A stretch of 64,000 nt of DNA from Gemmata massiliana. Its GTDB lineage: Bacteria > Planctomycetota > Planctomycetia > Gemmatales > Gemmataceae. A model generated the notes under the pieces. The model did not search any database, was not told where the DNA came from, and saw nothing but the letters and a program-made list of their open reading frames with translations. The translations under genes were made by a program, and so were the position numbers. The stretch covers positions 1,178,001 through 1,242,000 of the forward strand of contig NZ_LR593886.1 in the NCBI RefSeq assembly GCF_901538265.1. The letters run 5' to 3'. Numbering within the stretch: the stretch's first letter is position 1; every line of letters begins with the position of its first letter. This document shows, piece after piece, positions 43,042-54,917 of the stretch.

Positions 43042-43806
43042 CTACCCGCCGGCGGCCTTCACGATCGCGACGAAGGAGTCGGCCTTGAGACTCGCCCCAC
43101 CGACGAGGGCGCCGTCCACGTCCGGCTTGCTCATCAGCCCGGCAGTGGTTTCGGGCGTGACGGAGCCGCCGTAGAGGATTGGAGTCGTATCGGCGATTTT
43201 ATCGCCGTAAAGTTGGCGGAGTTTCGTGCGAACGAAGGCGTGGGCCTCCTGCGCCTGGTCCGGCGTCGCGACTTTACCGGTCCCGATGGCCCAGACCGGC
43301 TCATAAGCGATCACCAACCGCTGGAACTGTTCGTCGGTCAGACCGGCGCAGGCGGCGAACACCTGGCGCTGGAACACGCGCTCTTGCAGGTTGCGTTCGC
43401 GCTCCGCGAGGGTTTCGCCCATGCACAGGATCACGCTCAGCCCCTCTTCGAGGGCGGTGTGGACCTTGTGGTTGATGGCCGTTTCGCTCTCGCCGAGGAT
43501 GTGCCGGCGCTCGCTGTGGCCGACGATGGCGTACTTGCACCCGGCCTCGATGAGCATCGCGGGGCTGACTTCGCCGGTGAACGCCCCCTTCTTCTCGTAG
43601 TGGACGTCCTGGGCGCCGAGGGCGACGGCCGATCCCTTAATCGCCTCGCCGACGGGAACCAACCACGGGAACGGCGGGCACACCGCGACCGTCACATTCG
43701 TGTCGGTGCCGACGCCCTTCGCCACCGCCGCGCCGAGCGCCTTGGCCTCGGCGAGCGTGGTGTTCATCTTCCAGTTCCCGGCAACGAACTTCTTTCGCGT
43801 CGGCAT
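43042..43806 (-). CDS. tpiA: Triosephosphate isomerase
   Basis: 254 residues. Catalytic Lys13 in GNWKMN, His in YAIVGHSERR and Glu in AYEPVWAIGTGK; phosphate loop LYGGSVTPE. Interconverts dihydroxyacetone phosphate and glyceraldehyde 3-phosphate in glycolysis. 85 bp upstream of secG. Confidence 0.95.
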   Translation of the reverse strand: MPTRKKFVAGNWKMNTTLAEAKALGAAVAKGVGTDTNVTVAVCPPFPWLVPVGEAIKGSAVALGAQDVHYEKKGAFTGEVSPAMLIEAGCKYAIVGHSERRHILGESETAINHKVHTALEEGLSVILCMGETLAERERNLQERVFQRQVFAACAGLTDEQFQRLVIAYEPVWAIGTGKVATPDQAQEAHAFVRTKLRQLYGDKIADTTPILYGGSVTPETTAGLMSKPDVDGALVGGASLKADSFVAIVKAAGG

Positions 43807-43842
43807 TGCGTTAATTCCCGTAGCAGGCAGAACTTCGATTGG

Positions 43843-44280
43843 TCAGCGGGGACCGATCAGGATCGCGATCCAAATAAACGCACTGAGTACCGCGACGATC
43901 GCTGTGGAGATATCGAGCCCGACCACCAGCAAACGTCCGCGTTCCGCCCGCGTTTCGAAACGCTCTCGGGCGCGGACCGCGATGTAAATAATCAACCCGA
44001 ACCAAGCCAGCACGAGCACCAGGCTTTGCGAAAGCAGCAACTCACCCGCGGTTCCCGGCGAAACCCGCCGCCCCCAGTACAGCCCACCCGTGACGCCCGT
44101 GAGGGCGTGCAAACCGAGCATCTGGAGTACACGCGGCCCCCACCGGTTCCAGGTGTCCGGTGGGGGAGGGGGTGGCCACCACTCGGACTCTTCGTGAACA
44201 ACGTCGGGGCCGAACGAATAATCCGGCGCGGCCTCGGCGGGCCACCACTCGGAATCATCGGGCGCGTTGGGAGCTTCCAT
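43843..44280 (-). CDS. Hypothetical membrane protein
   Basis: 145 residues: an acidic, Trp/Pro-rich N-terminus (EWWPAEAAPDYS and EWWPPPPPPDTW) and three transmembrane segments (about 50-65, 80-98, 120-140). No family recognised; located between DAHP synthase and tpiA genes on the same strand. Confidence 0.65.
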   Translation of the reverse strand: MEAPNAPDDSEWWPAEAAPDYSFGPDVVHEESEWWPPPPPPDTWNRWGPRVLQMLGLHALTGVTGGLYWGRRVSPGTAGELLLSQSLVLVLAWFGLIIYIAVRARERFETRAERGRLLVVGLDISTAIVAVLSAFIWIAILIGPR

Positions 44281-44304
44281 CGCCGCACCGGTCCGGGATC
44301 GGGC

Positions 44305-45336
44305 TTACTTTTCCGGCGGCGCCCAGAACTCGCGGCCCAGGGCAACGGCGAGCCTGCGGAGGTCGCCCATCAGGTCGAGAAACTGGTGCGGCAGCAGCGC
44401 CTGTGGGCCGTCCGAGAGCGCCTTTTCCGGGCAGTTGTGGACTTCGACGTGGATACCGTCGGAACCCGCGGCGACGCTCGCCCGGCACATGCTCGGGATG
44501 AGGTCGGGGCGCCCGGTCGCGTGCGACGGGTCCACGATGATGGGCAGGTGGCTCTGGCCCTTCACGTTCGGCACCGCGCTCATGTCGAGCATGTTCCGCG
44601 TGCTGTCCTCGAAGCTCCGGACCCCGCGCTCGCACAGCACCACGTCCTTGTTACCCTCGGACAACACGTACTCGGCCGACATGAGCAGGTCTTTGACGGT
44701 CGCGCTCATCCCGCGCTTCAGGAGCACCGGCTTCATCGCCTTGCCGCACTCTTTCAGCAGGTCGAAGTTCTGCATGTTCCGGGCGCCGATCTGGAGCATG
44801 TCCGCGTACCGGCACACGAGATCGACCTGCCGCGGGTCCATGACTTCCGTCACGACGGGCATGTCGTACTTGTCGCCCACGTCGCGGAGGATCTTCAGCC
44901 CGTCCTCACCCATCCCCTGGAAGGCGTAGGGGCTGGTACGCGGTTTGAACGCGCCGCCGCGGAGGATGTTCGCGCCGCCGGCCTTCACGTACTTCGCGAT
45001 CGTGTCGAGAACTTCGTACCCCTCGATGGCGCACGGCCCGGCGATCATGGCGAGGCTGCCGCCGCCGATCTTCACCTTGCCCACGTAGACCGAGCTGTCC
45101 GACTTGTGGAACTCGCGGCTCGCGAGTTTGAACGGCTTCATGATGCGCAAAACTTGCTCGACCCCCGGGATCGCGGAAAAGTTTTCCGTGCCGGGCTTCG
45201 CTTCGTCACCGATCACGCCGATGATGGTCCGGCTCTCGCCCCGGCTCACGTGCGGGGTATAGCCCAGGTCGCGCACCCGCTCGATCACGTGGTCGATCTG
45301 TTCAAGCGTCGCGTCGGGCCGGATGACGAGGATCAT
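44305..45336 (-). CDS. aroF: 3-Deoxy-7-phosphoheptulonate (DAHP) synthase
   Basis: 343 residues. An N-terminal ferredoxin-like regulatory domain (1-70) precedes the TIM barrel ([44 protein letters not shown]), the type I-beta (B. subtilis AroA-like) architecture. Catalyses the first step of the shikimate pathway from phosphoenolpyruvate and erythrose 4-phosphate. The prephenate dehydratase gene pheA lies just upstream on the same strand. Confidence 0.93.
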   Translation of the reverse strand: MILVIRPDATLEQIDHVIERVRDLGYTPHVSRGESRTIIGVIGDEAKPGTENFSAIPGVEQVLRIMKPFKLASREFHKSDSSVYVGKVKIGGGSLAMIAGPCAIEGYEVLDTIAKYVKAGGANILRGGAFKPRTSPYAFQGMGEDGLKILRDVGDKYDMPVVTEVMDPRQVDLVCRYADMLQIGARNMQNFDLLKECGKAMKPVLLKRGMSATVKDLLMSAEYVLSEGNKDVVLCERGVRSFEDSTRNMLDMSAVPNVKGQSHLPIIVDPSHATGRPDLIPSMCRASVAAGSDGIHVEVHNCPEKALSDGPQALLPHQFLDLMGDLRRLAVALGREFWAPPEK

Positions 45337-45464
45337 GAAAGAGCTATCGGGTTAAGTGGAGAGACTGCATGGGGCAGGTACAATAATCTTACTAACCGGA
45401 GCCGAATAATGCAGGGCGCGGGCCGCACACAATTAGGCGGCCCGCCCTCGATTTCTCTCCGAGC

Positions 45465-46601
45465 TTATTCGCCGTCCGCTCGGGCTAACGGGAACGAGCC
45501 GAGAACGGTCACGGACTCGCACATGTCTTCGAGAACGGCGAGCACCTTCTTCACCCGCGTGTCCTCGCGGTGACCGTCGAAGTCCACGAAGAACACGTAC
45601 TCGCCCTTCACCTCGCGGAACGGGAAAGACTCGATCCAGGTGAGGTTGATCTTGTTCTGCTTGAACGCGGTCAGCACGTCGGCCAGCGCTCCTGGCGTGT
45701 GAGCGATCTGGAACATCAGGGCCGTCTTGTCGGTGCCGGTCTTGGCCGAGTCCGTGGCGCCGATCACGGCGAACCGCGTTTCGTTGAACGGCGAGTCCGC
45801 GATGTTTTCCGCCAGGATGCCGAGGTTGTAGCGCACAGCCGCCTCGCGGCTGGCCACGGCCGCAGCGATGTTCGGCTCGGTTTGCACGAGCCGGGCCGCG
45901 TCCGCGGTGCTAGAGACGGGGTGGAACGTCGCGTTCGGCAGGTTCTTCGCGAGCCAGTTGCGGCACTGGCTCAGCGCCTGTTCCTTCGAGTACACGCGGC
46001 GCACTTCGGCCTGGGCGCAGTTCGCGAGCAGGTGGTGCCGCACGCGGAGCCGGATCTCGGAGCAGATCTTCACCTGGTCCGGGAACCGCATGAACATTTC
46101 CAGCGTGTCCACTACCCGACCATCGGTCGAGTTTTCCAGCGGCACCACGCCGAAGTCCGCGTGCTTGCGGTTCAGTTCCTCGAACACGGCTGCGATGTTG
46201 GCCGTGCGGTTGTAGATCGACGCTTCGCCGAACCGCTGGATCGCGGCGAGGTGGCTGTAACTGTACTCCGGCCCCAGGTACGCAATCTTCTGCTGCTTCT
46301 GGATCGCACGCGACCCGCTGATGAGTTCGCGGAAGATCGCCTTCACGGTGATCGTGGAGAGCGGCCCCTTATGCGCGTCGAGGACGTTCGTGAGAACCTC
46401 TTCCTCGCGCGCGGCGGAAAACACGTTCCCGCCCTGATCTTCTTTAACTTTCCCGATTTGCGCCGCGACCGAGGCCCGCTTGTTGAGCAGTTCGAGAATG
46501 TTCAGATCGAGCTTGTCGATCTGCCCTCGAAGTGCTGCCAGGTTCGAGGCGCCTTTGTCGGGCGCGGAGTTGGAATTGGATTCGCTTTTGCTGCGTGCCA
46601 T
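45465..46601 (-). CDS. pheA: Bifunctional chorismate mutase / prephenate dehydratase
   Basis: 378 residues from ATG 46601. AroQ chorismate mutase helix bundle (about 20-100, LRGQIDKLDLNILELLNKRA), then prephenate dehydratase (110-285; PLENSTDGRV with the TR-like region) and a C-terminal ACT domain (about 295-375, ESFPFREVKGEYVFFVDFDG) for phenylalanine feedback. Makes phenylpyruvate for phenylalanine synthesis. Confidence 0.92.
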   Translation of the reverse strand: MARSKSESNSNSAPDKGASNLAALRGQIDKLDLNILELLNKRASVAAQIGKVKEDQGGNVFSAAREEEVLTNVLDAHKGPLSTITVKAIFRELISGSRAIQKQQKIAYLGPEYSYSHLAAIQRFGEASIYNRTANIAAVFEELNRKHADFGVVPLENSTDGRVVDTLEMFMRFPDQVKICSEIRLRVRHHLLANCAQAEVRRVYSKEQALSQCRNWLAKNLPNATFHPVSSTADAARLVQTEPNIAAAVASREAAVRYNLGILAENIADSPFNETRFAVIGATDSAKTGTDKTALMFQIAHTPGALADVLTAFKQNKINLTWIESFPFREVKGEYVFFVDFDGHREDTRVKKVLAVLEDMCESVTVLGSFPLARADGE

Positions 46602-47103
46602 ATCCGGTTCCGCGTGCGGTAGTTCACTGATGAATGCGGTGACTCTACCGGTGTGATATGAGTGCGTCAACGAAATGGGGGCACTCGGGTTACCAAAGTG
46701 GCCCGAAACGGGTGAGTGGCCGCTCACCCATGTGCGAGATTGACCCGAGCTGCAATCCCATCACTGACGGGGAGTTGCGGCGAGACTGCTGATTTGGCAG
46801 GCGGCGAAAAAGTTGCGATCATGCCTCGTCTTGCAGCAACGTCACAAGTCGTGAAATTATCAGTTGTTGTGCGATTACTACCGAAGCAGGTGGGTAGTCG
46901 GCATGGTGATTGCAGTGGAAGCGGGAAAAACTTTGAATCGCCGAAGAGTGTAGGGCATCCAATCTCGGTGAAATGACACAACCCCGGACCGACCGACTCG
47001 GTGTCACAGAGTGCCCTAAACGAGGGATAAACTGACAGCGGGTTTTGGTGACGAGTGACCGGGGGAAACAGTAAAATTAACGTCACAAACAGGAGATAGC
47101 AAA
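46602..47103. other. 500-bp stretch between pheA and dnaK
   Basis: Divergent promoter region. No CIRCE element, clear sigma-32-type site or other operator is evident on inspection. A Cys-rich minus ORF (46724-47086) shows no family features. dnaK is preceded by AGGAG at about 47090. Confidence 0.5.
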
Positions 47104-49044
<1,941 letters not shown>

Positions 49045-49071
49045 CCTCCTGGGCTTCACAGCTCGGGTAAC

Positions 49072-49121
49072 ACGGTCCGCGGGTGGCGCCTGTTTGCGCG
49101 ACCCGCGGACCGTTATTTTTT
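49072..49121 (+). terminator. Rho-independent terminator of dnaK
   Basis: 13-bp perfect stem ACGGTCCGCGGGT (49072-49084) / ACCCGCGGACCGT (49101-49113), followed by TATTTTTT. Confidence 0.85.
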
Positions 49122-49202
49122 GGCGGATCGGCCCGGAAGTTCACAAACACTCGGCGGGCGGGTATGTTAGGGTTGGTGGACACGTCCCCAAGAGGTTCCG
49201 TC

Positions 49203-50228
49203 ATGCCGGCACCACAACCCACAACTCCTCCCAAAAACGCTCCTGCGAACGGCAAAGAGCCGTTCGTCGTCGAGGGGCCGCCGGACGAAGAATTCTGGGA
49301 GCGCTACAACCGCCGACTGGAGTTCCCGCTCGCGACAGTCGCGACGGTGTTCTTCCACGTGCTCGTGGGCGCAGTGCTCGTGTACGTGCTCGTGGGGCTG
49401 ATGAGCGACGCGGACACCTCCGGCCCGACGATGCAAATCGCCGCGATTGGAGGAATGGACGACACCGGGGAAGGCTCCGAAGGCTCGGGGGGGCAAGAGA
49501 ACCCGGATCTCATTCGCGACGTCAATCCGATCACTGCCGCGCAGAAGGTGCTGCCGACTCCGCAAGCGCTCGCGGACGCCAAAGAGAATATCCAGAAGAT
49601 CGTGCTGGATGACCCGAATGGGCGGGTTCCCATCGCGCCTTCTAACGCCGCAGCGTGGAGTGAAATCGACGAGAGCTTGCGGAAGAAACTACTCGGCGTG
49701 GGTGGTCAGAAGGGTGAAGGGAACCAAGCCGGTAAGGGGGCCGATGGTACAGCGGGCACCGGACCGGGGGGAACCGGCGCGGACTCGACTCGCGCACGCG
49801 GTCTGCGGTGGGTGCTGCGATTCAAGGTCGCCAACGGTCGCGATTACCTCGCTCAGTTGCAAGCGCTGAAGGCCGAGATCCTCGTTCCGATTCCCGGCAG
49901 CCAGGACAGCATTCTGATTAAGGACATCAGCAACCCGGGTGCCCAGCGCAAAGCTTCGGACGCCGATTTACGCGACCTGGCGAAGAAGATCCAGTTCAGC
50001 GACACGCGACGCGACGCAGTGCAGGGCGTAGCCGGCGCGCTGGGGCTGGATTTCACGCCGAAGACGTTCTTCGCGTTCTTCCCGAAAGAGGTAGAGGGTG
50101 ATCTCGCGCGACTGGAGACGAGCTACCGGAACCGTCGGGCGGAGGACATCGAGGAAACGATCTTCCGCGTCACCATTCGCGGTGGGACTTACGAGTTCGT
50201 GGTAGACGAGCAGCAAATCAAACGGTGA
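49203..50228 (+). CDS. Hypothetical single-pass membrane protein
   Basis: 341 residues from ATG 49203 (AGAGG upstream). One transmembrane helix (VFFHVLVGAVLVYVLVGLM, about 45-65), a Gly-rich linker (about 95-110 and 175-195), then an alpha/beta C-terminal domain (about 200-340, LRWVLRFKVANGRDYLAQL). Topology resembles TonB/ExbD-like periplasmic proteins, but no motif proves it. Confidence 0.6.
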   Translation: MPAPQPTTPPKNAPANGKEPFVVEGPPDEEFWERYNRRLEFPLATVATVFFHVLVGAVLVYVLVGLMSDADTSGPTMQIAAIGGMDDTGEGSEGSGGQENPDLIRDVNPITAAQKVLPTPQALADAKENIQKIVLDDPNGRVPIAPSNAAAWSEIDESLRKKLLGVGGQKGEGNQAGKGADGTAGTGPGGTGADSTRARGLRWVLRFKVANGRDYLAQLQALKAEILVPIPGSQDSILIKDISNPGAQRKASDADLRDLAKKIQFSDTRRDAVQGVAGALGLDFTPKTFFAFFPKEVEGDLARLETSYRNRRAEDIEETIFRVTIRGGTYEFVVDEQQIKR

Positions 50229-50236
50229 TCGCGGGC

Positions 50237-50309
50237 GAACCCCGACCGCGAGGTCGGCGGGTGGCGCAACCAATTCGGCCACCACCAGCCGACCTTGCAG
50301 TCGGGGTTC
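50237..50309. terminator. Long imperfect hairpin between convergent genes
   Basis: GAACCCCGACCGCGAGGTCG (from 50237) pairs with its reverse-complement arm at 50288-50309 (22 positions, two mismatches), then ACCTTTTATG. Likely terminator for the convergent 49203 and 50315 genes, or a dispersed palindromic element. Confidence 0.6.
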
Positions 50310-50314
50310 ACCTT

Positions 50315-51745
50315 TTATGTCAGTATCTTCTCGATGACGTGCCCGTGAACGTCGGTCAGTCGGCGATCGGTGCCGTCGTGCCGCACGGACAGTAGCGTGT
50401 GGTCGATGCCCATCAGGTGCAGAATCGTCGCGTGGATGTCGTAGCAGTAAGCTCGATCCTTTTCGGTGCGCCAGCTCCACGGGTCGCTTTCGCCGTGGCT
50501 CACTCCGCCTTTCACACCCGCACCGGCCAACCACGCGACCGACGTACCCTGGTTGTGGTCGCGCCCGGTTGCGCCCTGGGTGAACGGCTGCCGCCCGAAC
50601 TCCGTGCTGAACACGACCAGCGTGTCGGCGAGCATCCCGCGATCGTGCAAATCCTGAAGGAGCGCCGCGGACGGTTGGTCGACGGATTTCGCCATCGGCG
50701 GCAGTTCCCGGATGATGTCGGTGTGGTTGTCCCAGTTGTTCGTTGGCCCGCCGGCGCCGCTCCACACCTGAATGAACCGTACCCCGCGTTCGAGCAACCG
50801 GCGGGCGAGTAAGCATCGGCGCCCATACTCGGCGGTCGCGGGCTGGTCGAGGCCGTACTTCGCGCGCGTCTTCTCCGACTCGCGGTTGAGGTCGAGCGCT
50901 TCGGGCGCGTGCTGCTGCATCTTCGCCGCCAGCTCGTAGCTCTCAATGCGCGCTTCCAGCCGCGAATCACCGGGGCGCGCGTCCGCGTGGGTCCGGTTCA
51001 CTTTGCCAAGCAGCTCAAGCGCGTCCTTGTCCGCACTGGGGGAAACGAATTTCACTTTGGGCGATGGCGCGAGATCCGGAATGGGCGGGTTGCCGCCCGC
51101 GTTGAGGATCGTGCCCGCGTGCGCGACCGGAAGGAAGCCCGAGCCGAAATTGCCCTTCTGGTTGTACGGCAGCCCGCGCGCGTCCGGCAGCACGACGAAT
51201 GTGGGCAGGTTGTCCGTCAGGCGCCCCAAGCCATACGAGAGCCACGCGCCCATGCACGGGAACCCGGGGAGGATGAATCCGGTGTTCATCATGTAACTGG
51301 CGGGGCCGTGAACGTTCGACTTGGACGCGACCGCCATGAGAAACGCCATGCGGTCTACTTGCGTCGCGAGGTGCGGGAACATCGAACTGACCCAGCGCCC
51401 GCACTGCCCGTGCTGCTTGAACGGGAACGGCGATTTCATCAGGTTGCCGGGCGTGCTGGTGACGCCCTCGACCTTCTCGCTGGTCCCGGGATCGAACGGC
51501 TTACCGTGCCCTTTCTCCAGTGCGGGTTTGTAGTCGAACGTGTCGGGCTGGCTGACGCCGCCGTTCATGAACAGTTGCACGACGCGCGTGACCTTCGCGC
51601 CGTGGTGCAGCCCGCCGTTGAACTCGGCCTTCGGTTTCACCGCGCCGGGCAACTCGCCCGCTTCGGCCATGAGTTGAGCGAGCGCGAGCCCGCCGAGGCC
51701 GCCACCAAAGGACCAGAGGAAGTCGCGGCGCGAGTGCGTGGTCAT
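50315..51745 (-). CDS. DUF1501 exported protein, copy 1
   Basis: 476 residues. Twin-arginine leader (SRRDFLWSFGGGLGGLALAQ). DUF1501 core of the alkaline-phosphatase-like superfamily: TRVVQLFMNGGVSQPDTFDY, NVHGPASYMMNTGF, VFSTEFGRQPFTQG and GRDHN. Frequently paired in planctomycetes with PSD1 cytochrome proteins, which are not present here. Function unknown. Confidence 0.87.
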   Translation of the reverse strand: MTTHSRRDFLWSFGGGLGGLALAQLMAEAGELPGAVKPKAEFNGGLHHGAKVTRVVQLFMNGGVSQPDTFDYKPALEKGHGKPFDPGTSEKVEGVTSTPGNLMKSPFPFKQHGQCGRWVSSMFPHLATQVDRMAFLMAVASKSNVHGPASYMMNTGFILPGFPCMGAWLSYGLGRLTDNLPTFVVLPDARGLPYNQKGNFGSGFLPVAHAGTILNAGGNPPIPDLAPSPKVKFVSPSADKDALELLGKVNRTHADARPGDSRLEARIESYELAAKMQQHAPEALDLNRESEKTRAKYGLDQPATAEYGRRCLLARRLLERGVRFIQVWSGAGGPTNNWDNHTDIIRELPPMAKSVDQPSAALLQDLHDRGMLADTLVVFSTEFGRQPFTQGATGRDHNQGTSVAWLAGAGVKGGVSHGESDPWSWRTEKDRAYCYDIHATILHLMGIDHTLLSVRHDGTDRRLTDVHGHVIEKILT

Positions 51746-51895
51746 GGGGAGGCCCTGCAGCGCGGAGAGTTCGGGCGGGCTAAAGTGCCATCGGTCTTAA
51801 TAAAGACGGCGGGACGATCAATGGTAACCCGGGCGCACGCGGAATGCGAGCGCCTGATTACCACCGATCGTCCCGCGTGGAAAGCTAGCCGTTAC

Positions 51896-52771
51896 TCAGT
51901 CGATGATCTTGGTGAGTGGGTACTCGACGATGCCGCTGGCGCCGGCGGCCTTCAGTTGCGGGATGATGTGCCGGACCGTGTCCTCGTCGATGATTGTGTT
52001 CACGGCGACGAAGTCCTGATCGGCCAGCGGCGCGATCGTCGGGTTCTTCAGTGCCGGAAGTTGAGCCAGCACGCGGGACAGATCGGCCTGGCGCACGTTC
52101 ATCATCAGCCCGACCTTCCCCTCGGCGGCCATCGCGCCCTTGAGCATGAGGATGAGGTCGTCCATCTTCTGGCGCTTCCACGGGTCCGCGGCCGCGGCCG
52201 GGTTCGCGACGAAACGCGTCGTGCTCTTCAAGAGGTCGCACACGATGCGCAGGTTGTTCGCCTTGAGCGAGCTCCCCGTTTCGGTCACCTCGACGATCGC
52301 GTCCGCGAACTTGGGCGGCTTTACTTCGGTCGCGCCCCAACTGAACTCGACCTGCGCGGTCACGCCGTGCGACGCGAGCCACTTCCGCGTGATGTTCACG
52401 ACCTCGGTAGCGATGCGCTTGCCTTGCAAGTCCTTCGGTCCCTGGATCGGCGAATCGTTCGGCACCGCAAGCACCCAGCGCACCGGTCGGCGGCTCACTT
52501 TGCTGAAGACGAGTTCGCTGAGTTCCACGACGTTGGCGTCGCTCTCCACGATCCAGTCGTGCCCGGTCAGCCCGCAGTCGAGCGACCCGTCGGCGACGTA
52601 GCGGCCCATTTCCTGCGCGCGGATGAGCGTGCAGTGCAGTTCCGGGTCGTCGATCGCGGGGTAGTAGCTGCGAGACGGGAACGTGATCTTGTACCCGGCC
52701 TTGCGGAACAGTTCGGCGGTCGCCTCTTGCAGCGAGCCGGCCGGGAGCCCCAACTTCAACACGTTGCTCAT
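51896..52771 (-). CDS. hisG: ATP phosphoribosyltransferase, long form
   Basis: 291 residues. Catalytic domain (1-215) with [25 protein letters not shown] and [17 protein letters not shown]; the C-terminal 75 residues ([20 protein letters not shown] on) are the ACT-like histidine feedback domain of HisG_L. First enzyme of histidine synthesis; functions without HisZ. Confidence 0.93.
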   Translation of the reverse strand: MSNVLKLGLPAGSLQEATAELFRKAGYKITFPSRSYYPAIDDPELHCTLIRAQEMGRYVADGSLDCGLTGHDWIVESDANVVELSELVFSKVSRRPVRWVLAVPNDSPIQGPKDLQGKRIATEVVNITRKWLASHGVTAQVEFSWGATEVKPPKFADAIVEVTETGSSLKANNLRIVCDLLKSTTRFVANPAAAADPWKRQKMDDLILMLKGAMAAEGKVGLMMNVRQADLSRVLAQLPALKNPTIAPLADQDFVAVNTIIDEDTVRHIIPQLKAAGASGIVEYPLTKIID

Positions 52772-52949
52772 AATGCGAAAGTGTCCGAAACGCGGAGAGT
52801 GAACCGATCGCGAGCCGGTGCCCGGAACCGGTCCGAGTGCGCCGCAACCTTTCTGTCTTTTCTATTCCGCGCTCCCCGTTCCGCACTCCGCGTTTCGGAC
52901 GACTCTGCGTTTCGATGTGACTCTGTTCCCGTGCCCCGGAAAAACGATA

Positions 52950-52975
52950 CCGCCCGCGGTTCGGACCGCGGGCGG
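52950..52975 (-). terminator. Terminator downstream of the BBP7 gene
   Basis: CCGCCCGCGGT (52950-52960) / ACCGCGGGCGG (52965-52975), 4-nt loop; on the minus strand followed by TATCGTTTTT. Confidence 0.8.
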
Positions 52976-53003
52976 GAGCGTGCGTTCGGCCGGAAGCAGG
53001 AGA

Positions 53004-54569
53004 TCAGTACCGGACCTGGAGGCCGAAGGTGACGCCGCCCAACCAGTAATCGGACTGGAGGAGGGAGACGCCCGGGCCGCGGACCGCACCGCCCGTCCCG
53101 TAGTTCGACCCGAACGGGATCGCGGCGCTGCTGACGACCGGGTTCACCTGGTTGCCCGGGCGGATCACGTCCGGGAGGTACAGGAAGTTCACCCCGACGT
53201 ACCCGGTCAGGCCCCGGGTGAGGGCGATGCCGAGGGTTCCACCGAATTCCGGCATGTAAGTGAACCGGTCGTCGGTGTAGGTGCCGATGTTGCTCGGGTT
53301 CGCCAGTACCCCACCGTAGGCCCCGCCCGCCCCACCGCCGGTGCCGCGGACGACCGGGGTGCTGATCTGCGAGCCCGACGCGCCCGTAAAGTCGATGAAC
53401 GAGCTGCCGCCGAAGACGTCCAGGCGCTGGTGCAGGTTACCGATCGAGATCTTCGCACTTGCACTGGCGCTCACGATACCGCAGCGGGCCTCGGAGCGGA
53501 GCCCGAAGGACGCCCCGTTGAAGTTGTTGGTGGCCCGGAACGAGTCGCGAACGTTGACGAACGACGGCGTTTGGATGATGACCCCGCCGAAGTTGGTCTG
53601 GTTCGGGACGACCCGCGTGCCCACCTGCGTGACGATCCCGAACGGGCCGGTCTGGAAGATCGGCAGGACCAGGCCGCTGTTCAGGGCCGTGAGGCTGTCG
53701 ATCCACAGGTCTTCCTTGAGTTGGAAGAACCGGTACCCGGCCAGGAAGTCGACCGACCAGGATCGCCGCGCCCCGGGGGCGGACCGGTACAGGTTCCAGA
53801 CCGCCGACGGTTCGATGCTGAACGTCGAGGTGCTGGTACCCACCTGCACGCTCGCCGGGCCGAAGTCCGCGCTGGAGAGCACGATCGTGCTCGTCACCTG
53901 GTTCGCGTCCACGAACGGACGGGCCAGCACCGGGATGCCCGAGAAGTTCCCGAGGCCACCGAAGTCCTGAATGTTCGACCGCTTCTCGGTGAAGAACCCG
54001 GTCAGGTTGAACCCGAAGCGGCGGTCCGCGTCACCGAAGAACCCGGCCGACAACCGCATACCGCTCATGGCGTTGTAGCCGAGCGTTCCGCGGTCCACGA
54101 GGGCGACGGTGCTCGCCGCGCCGAGGACGCCCTGGTCCGCCGGGGCGCTGGAGGTCAGCAGCGGGTAGCGGACCGGTTGGCCCTTGGTGAACCACAGCAG
54201 GTATTCACCGTCCACCCACCAGCGCGGCGCGCTGCCGAGTTCGCCCGCGCCACCCCCGGCCGGAGCCGGCTGGTACGACTGCGCCCCGTAGGGGCCGGGC
54301 ATCGGGTACATCGGGCCGGGCGGCGGCCCGAACCCACCGACCGGGCCGAGGCCCAGTGGGTCGTCCGCCGGGCCGTAGTTGCCCGGCGGCATAATGACGG
54401 GCGCCGGCGCGCCCGCCCCAGCCCCTCCCACCGCAGGCGATCCGCCCAACGGCGCGCCCACACCGGGAACCCCGGCTGGTAGAGGAGTCGGTTCAACTGG
54501 AGACTGCCCCCAAGCAGCCCCCGCTCCGGCGGCCAGAGCCGCGATAGATCCCAACAAGCCTTTTCGCAT
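53004..54569 (-). CDS. BBP7-family outer-membrane beta-barrel protein
   Basis: 521 residues from ATG 54569 (AGGAG upstream). Signal peptide (KGLLGSIAALAAGAGAAWG), Pro/Gly-rich linker, then the BBP7 hallmark RWWVDGEYLLWFTKGQPVR followed by many amphipathic strands ending in the aromatic VTFGLQVRY C-terminus typical of barrel proteins. A planctomycete porin-like family. Confidence 0.87.
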   Translation of the reverse strand: MRKGLLGSIAALAAGAGAAWGQSPVEPTPLPAGVPGVGAPLGGSPAVGGAGAGAPAPVIMPPGNYGPADDPLGLGPVGGFGPPPGPMYPMPGPYGAQSYQPAPAGGGAGELGSAPRWWVDGEYLLWFTKGQPVRYPLLTSSAPADQGVLGAASTVALVDRGTLGYNAMSGMRLSAGFFGDADRRFGFNLTGFFTEKRSNIQDFGGLGNFSGIPVLARPFVDANQVTSTIVLSSADFGPASVQVGTSTSTFSIEPSAVWNLYRSAPGARRSWSVDFLAGYRFFQLKEDLWIDSLTALNSGLVLPIFQTGPFGIVTQVGTRVVPNQTNFGGVIIQTPSFVNVRDSFRATNNFNGASFGLRSEARCGIVSASASAKISIGNLHQRLDVFGGSSFIDFTGASGSQISTPVVRGTGGGAGGAYGGVLANPSNIGTYTDDRFTYMPEFGGTLGIALTRGLTGYVGVNFLYLPDVIRPGNQVNPVVSSAAIPFGSNYGTGGAVRGPGVSLLQSDYWLGGVTFGLQVRY

Positions 54570-54917
54570 GGCACGCTCCTGCTCTGCCAGCCGTGGCGGG
54601 ACGAGGCGGCCGGCGGCCGAGCACTCCCCCAGATTCCGGCACTCCGAATCGTGGTCCGCGGGCATCCCCCGATACACCGCCCCCAACCCGGACAACGCAC
54701 GTCGTCCTGCTACATGGAACAATCGGCACGATCTGATGTGGACCTTGAGGCAGATTGCGATTTGGAGCGAGTGTGTCGGAAACGAGGGGCAATTGGTTTC
54801 GTGGAGTTGGGCGAAATTGGCGGATTCGGGGGATTGGGAGGCACTTGCGATCGTGTTGACGCGGTTCGCCCAGGCTGCTATTGGCGGGCTGCGAAATTTG
54901 GGCAACGGGACCGTCTC
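54570..54917. other. Divergent promoter region, bbp7/ArnT-like
   Basis: 348 bp between divergent genes. TTGACG (54856-54861) and TATTGG (54879-54884) with 17-nt spacing could be a weak promoter for the plus-strand gene. No gene seen. Confidence 0.3.

Noticed and set aside
46724-47086. Cys/Pro-rich minus ORF upstream of dnaK
   Set aside because: No family signal and it lies across the expected dnaK promoter region.
47040-47103. CIRCE heat-shock operator at dnaK
   Set aside because: The TTAGCACTC-N9-GAGTGCTAA pattern is absent in the leader on inspection.
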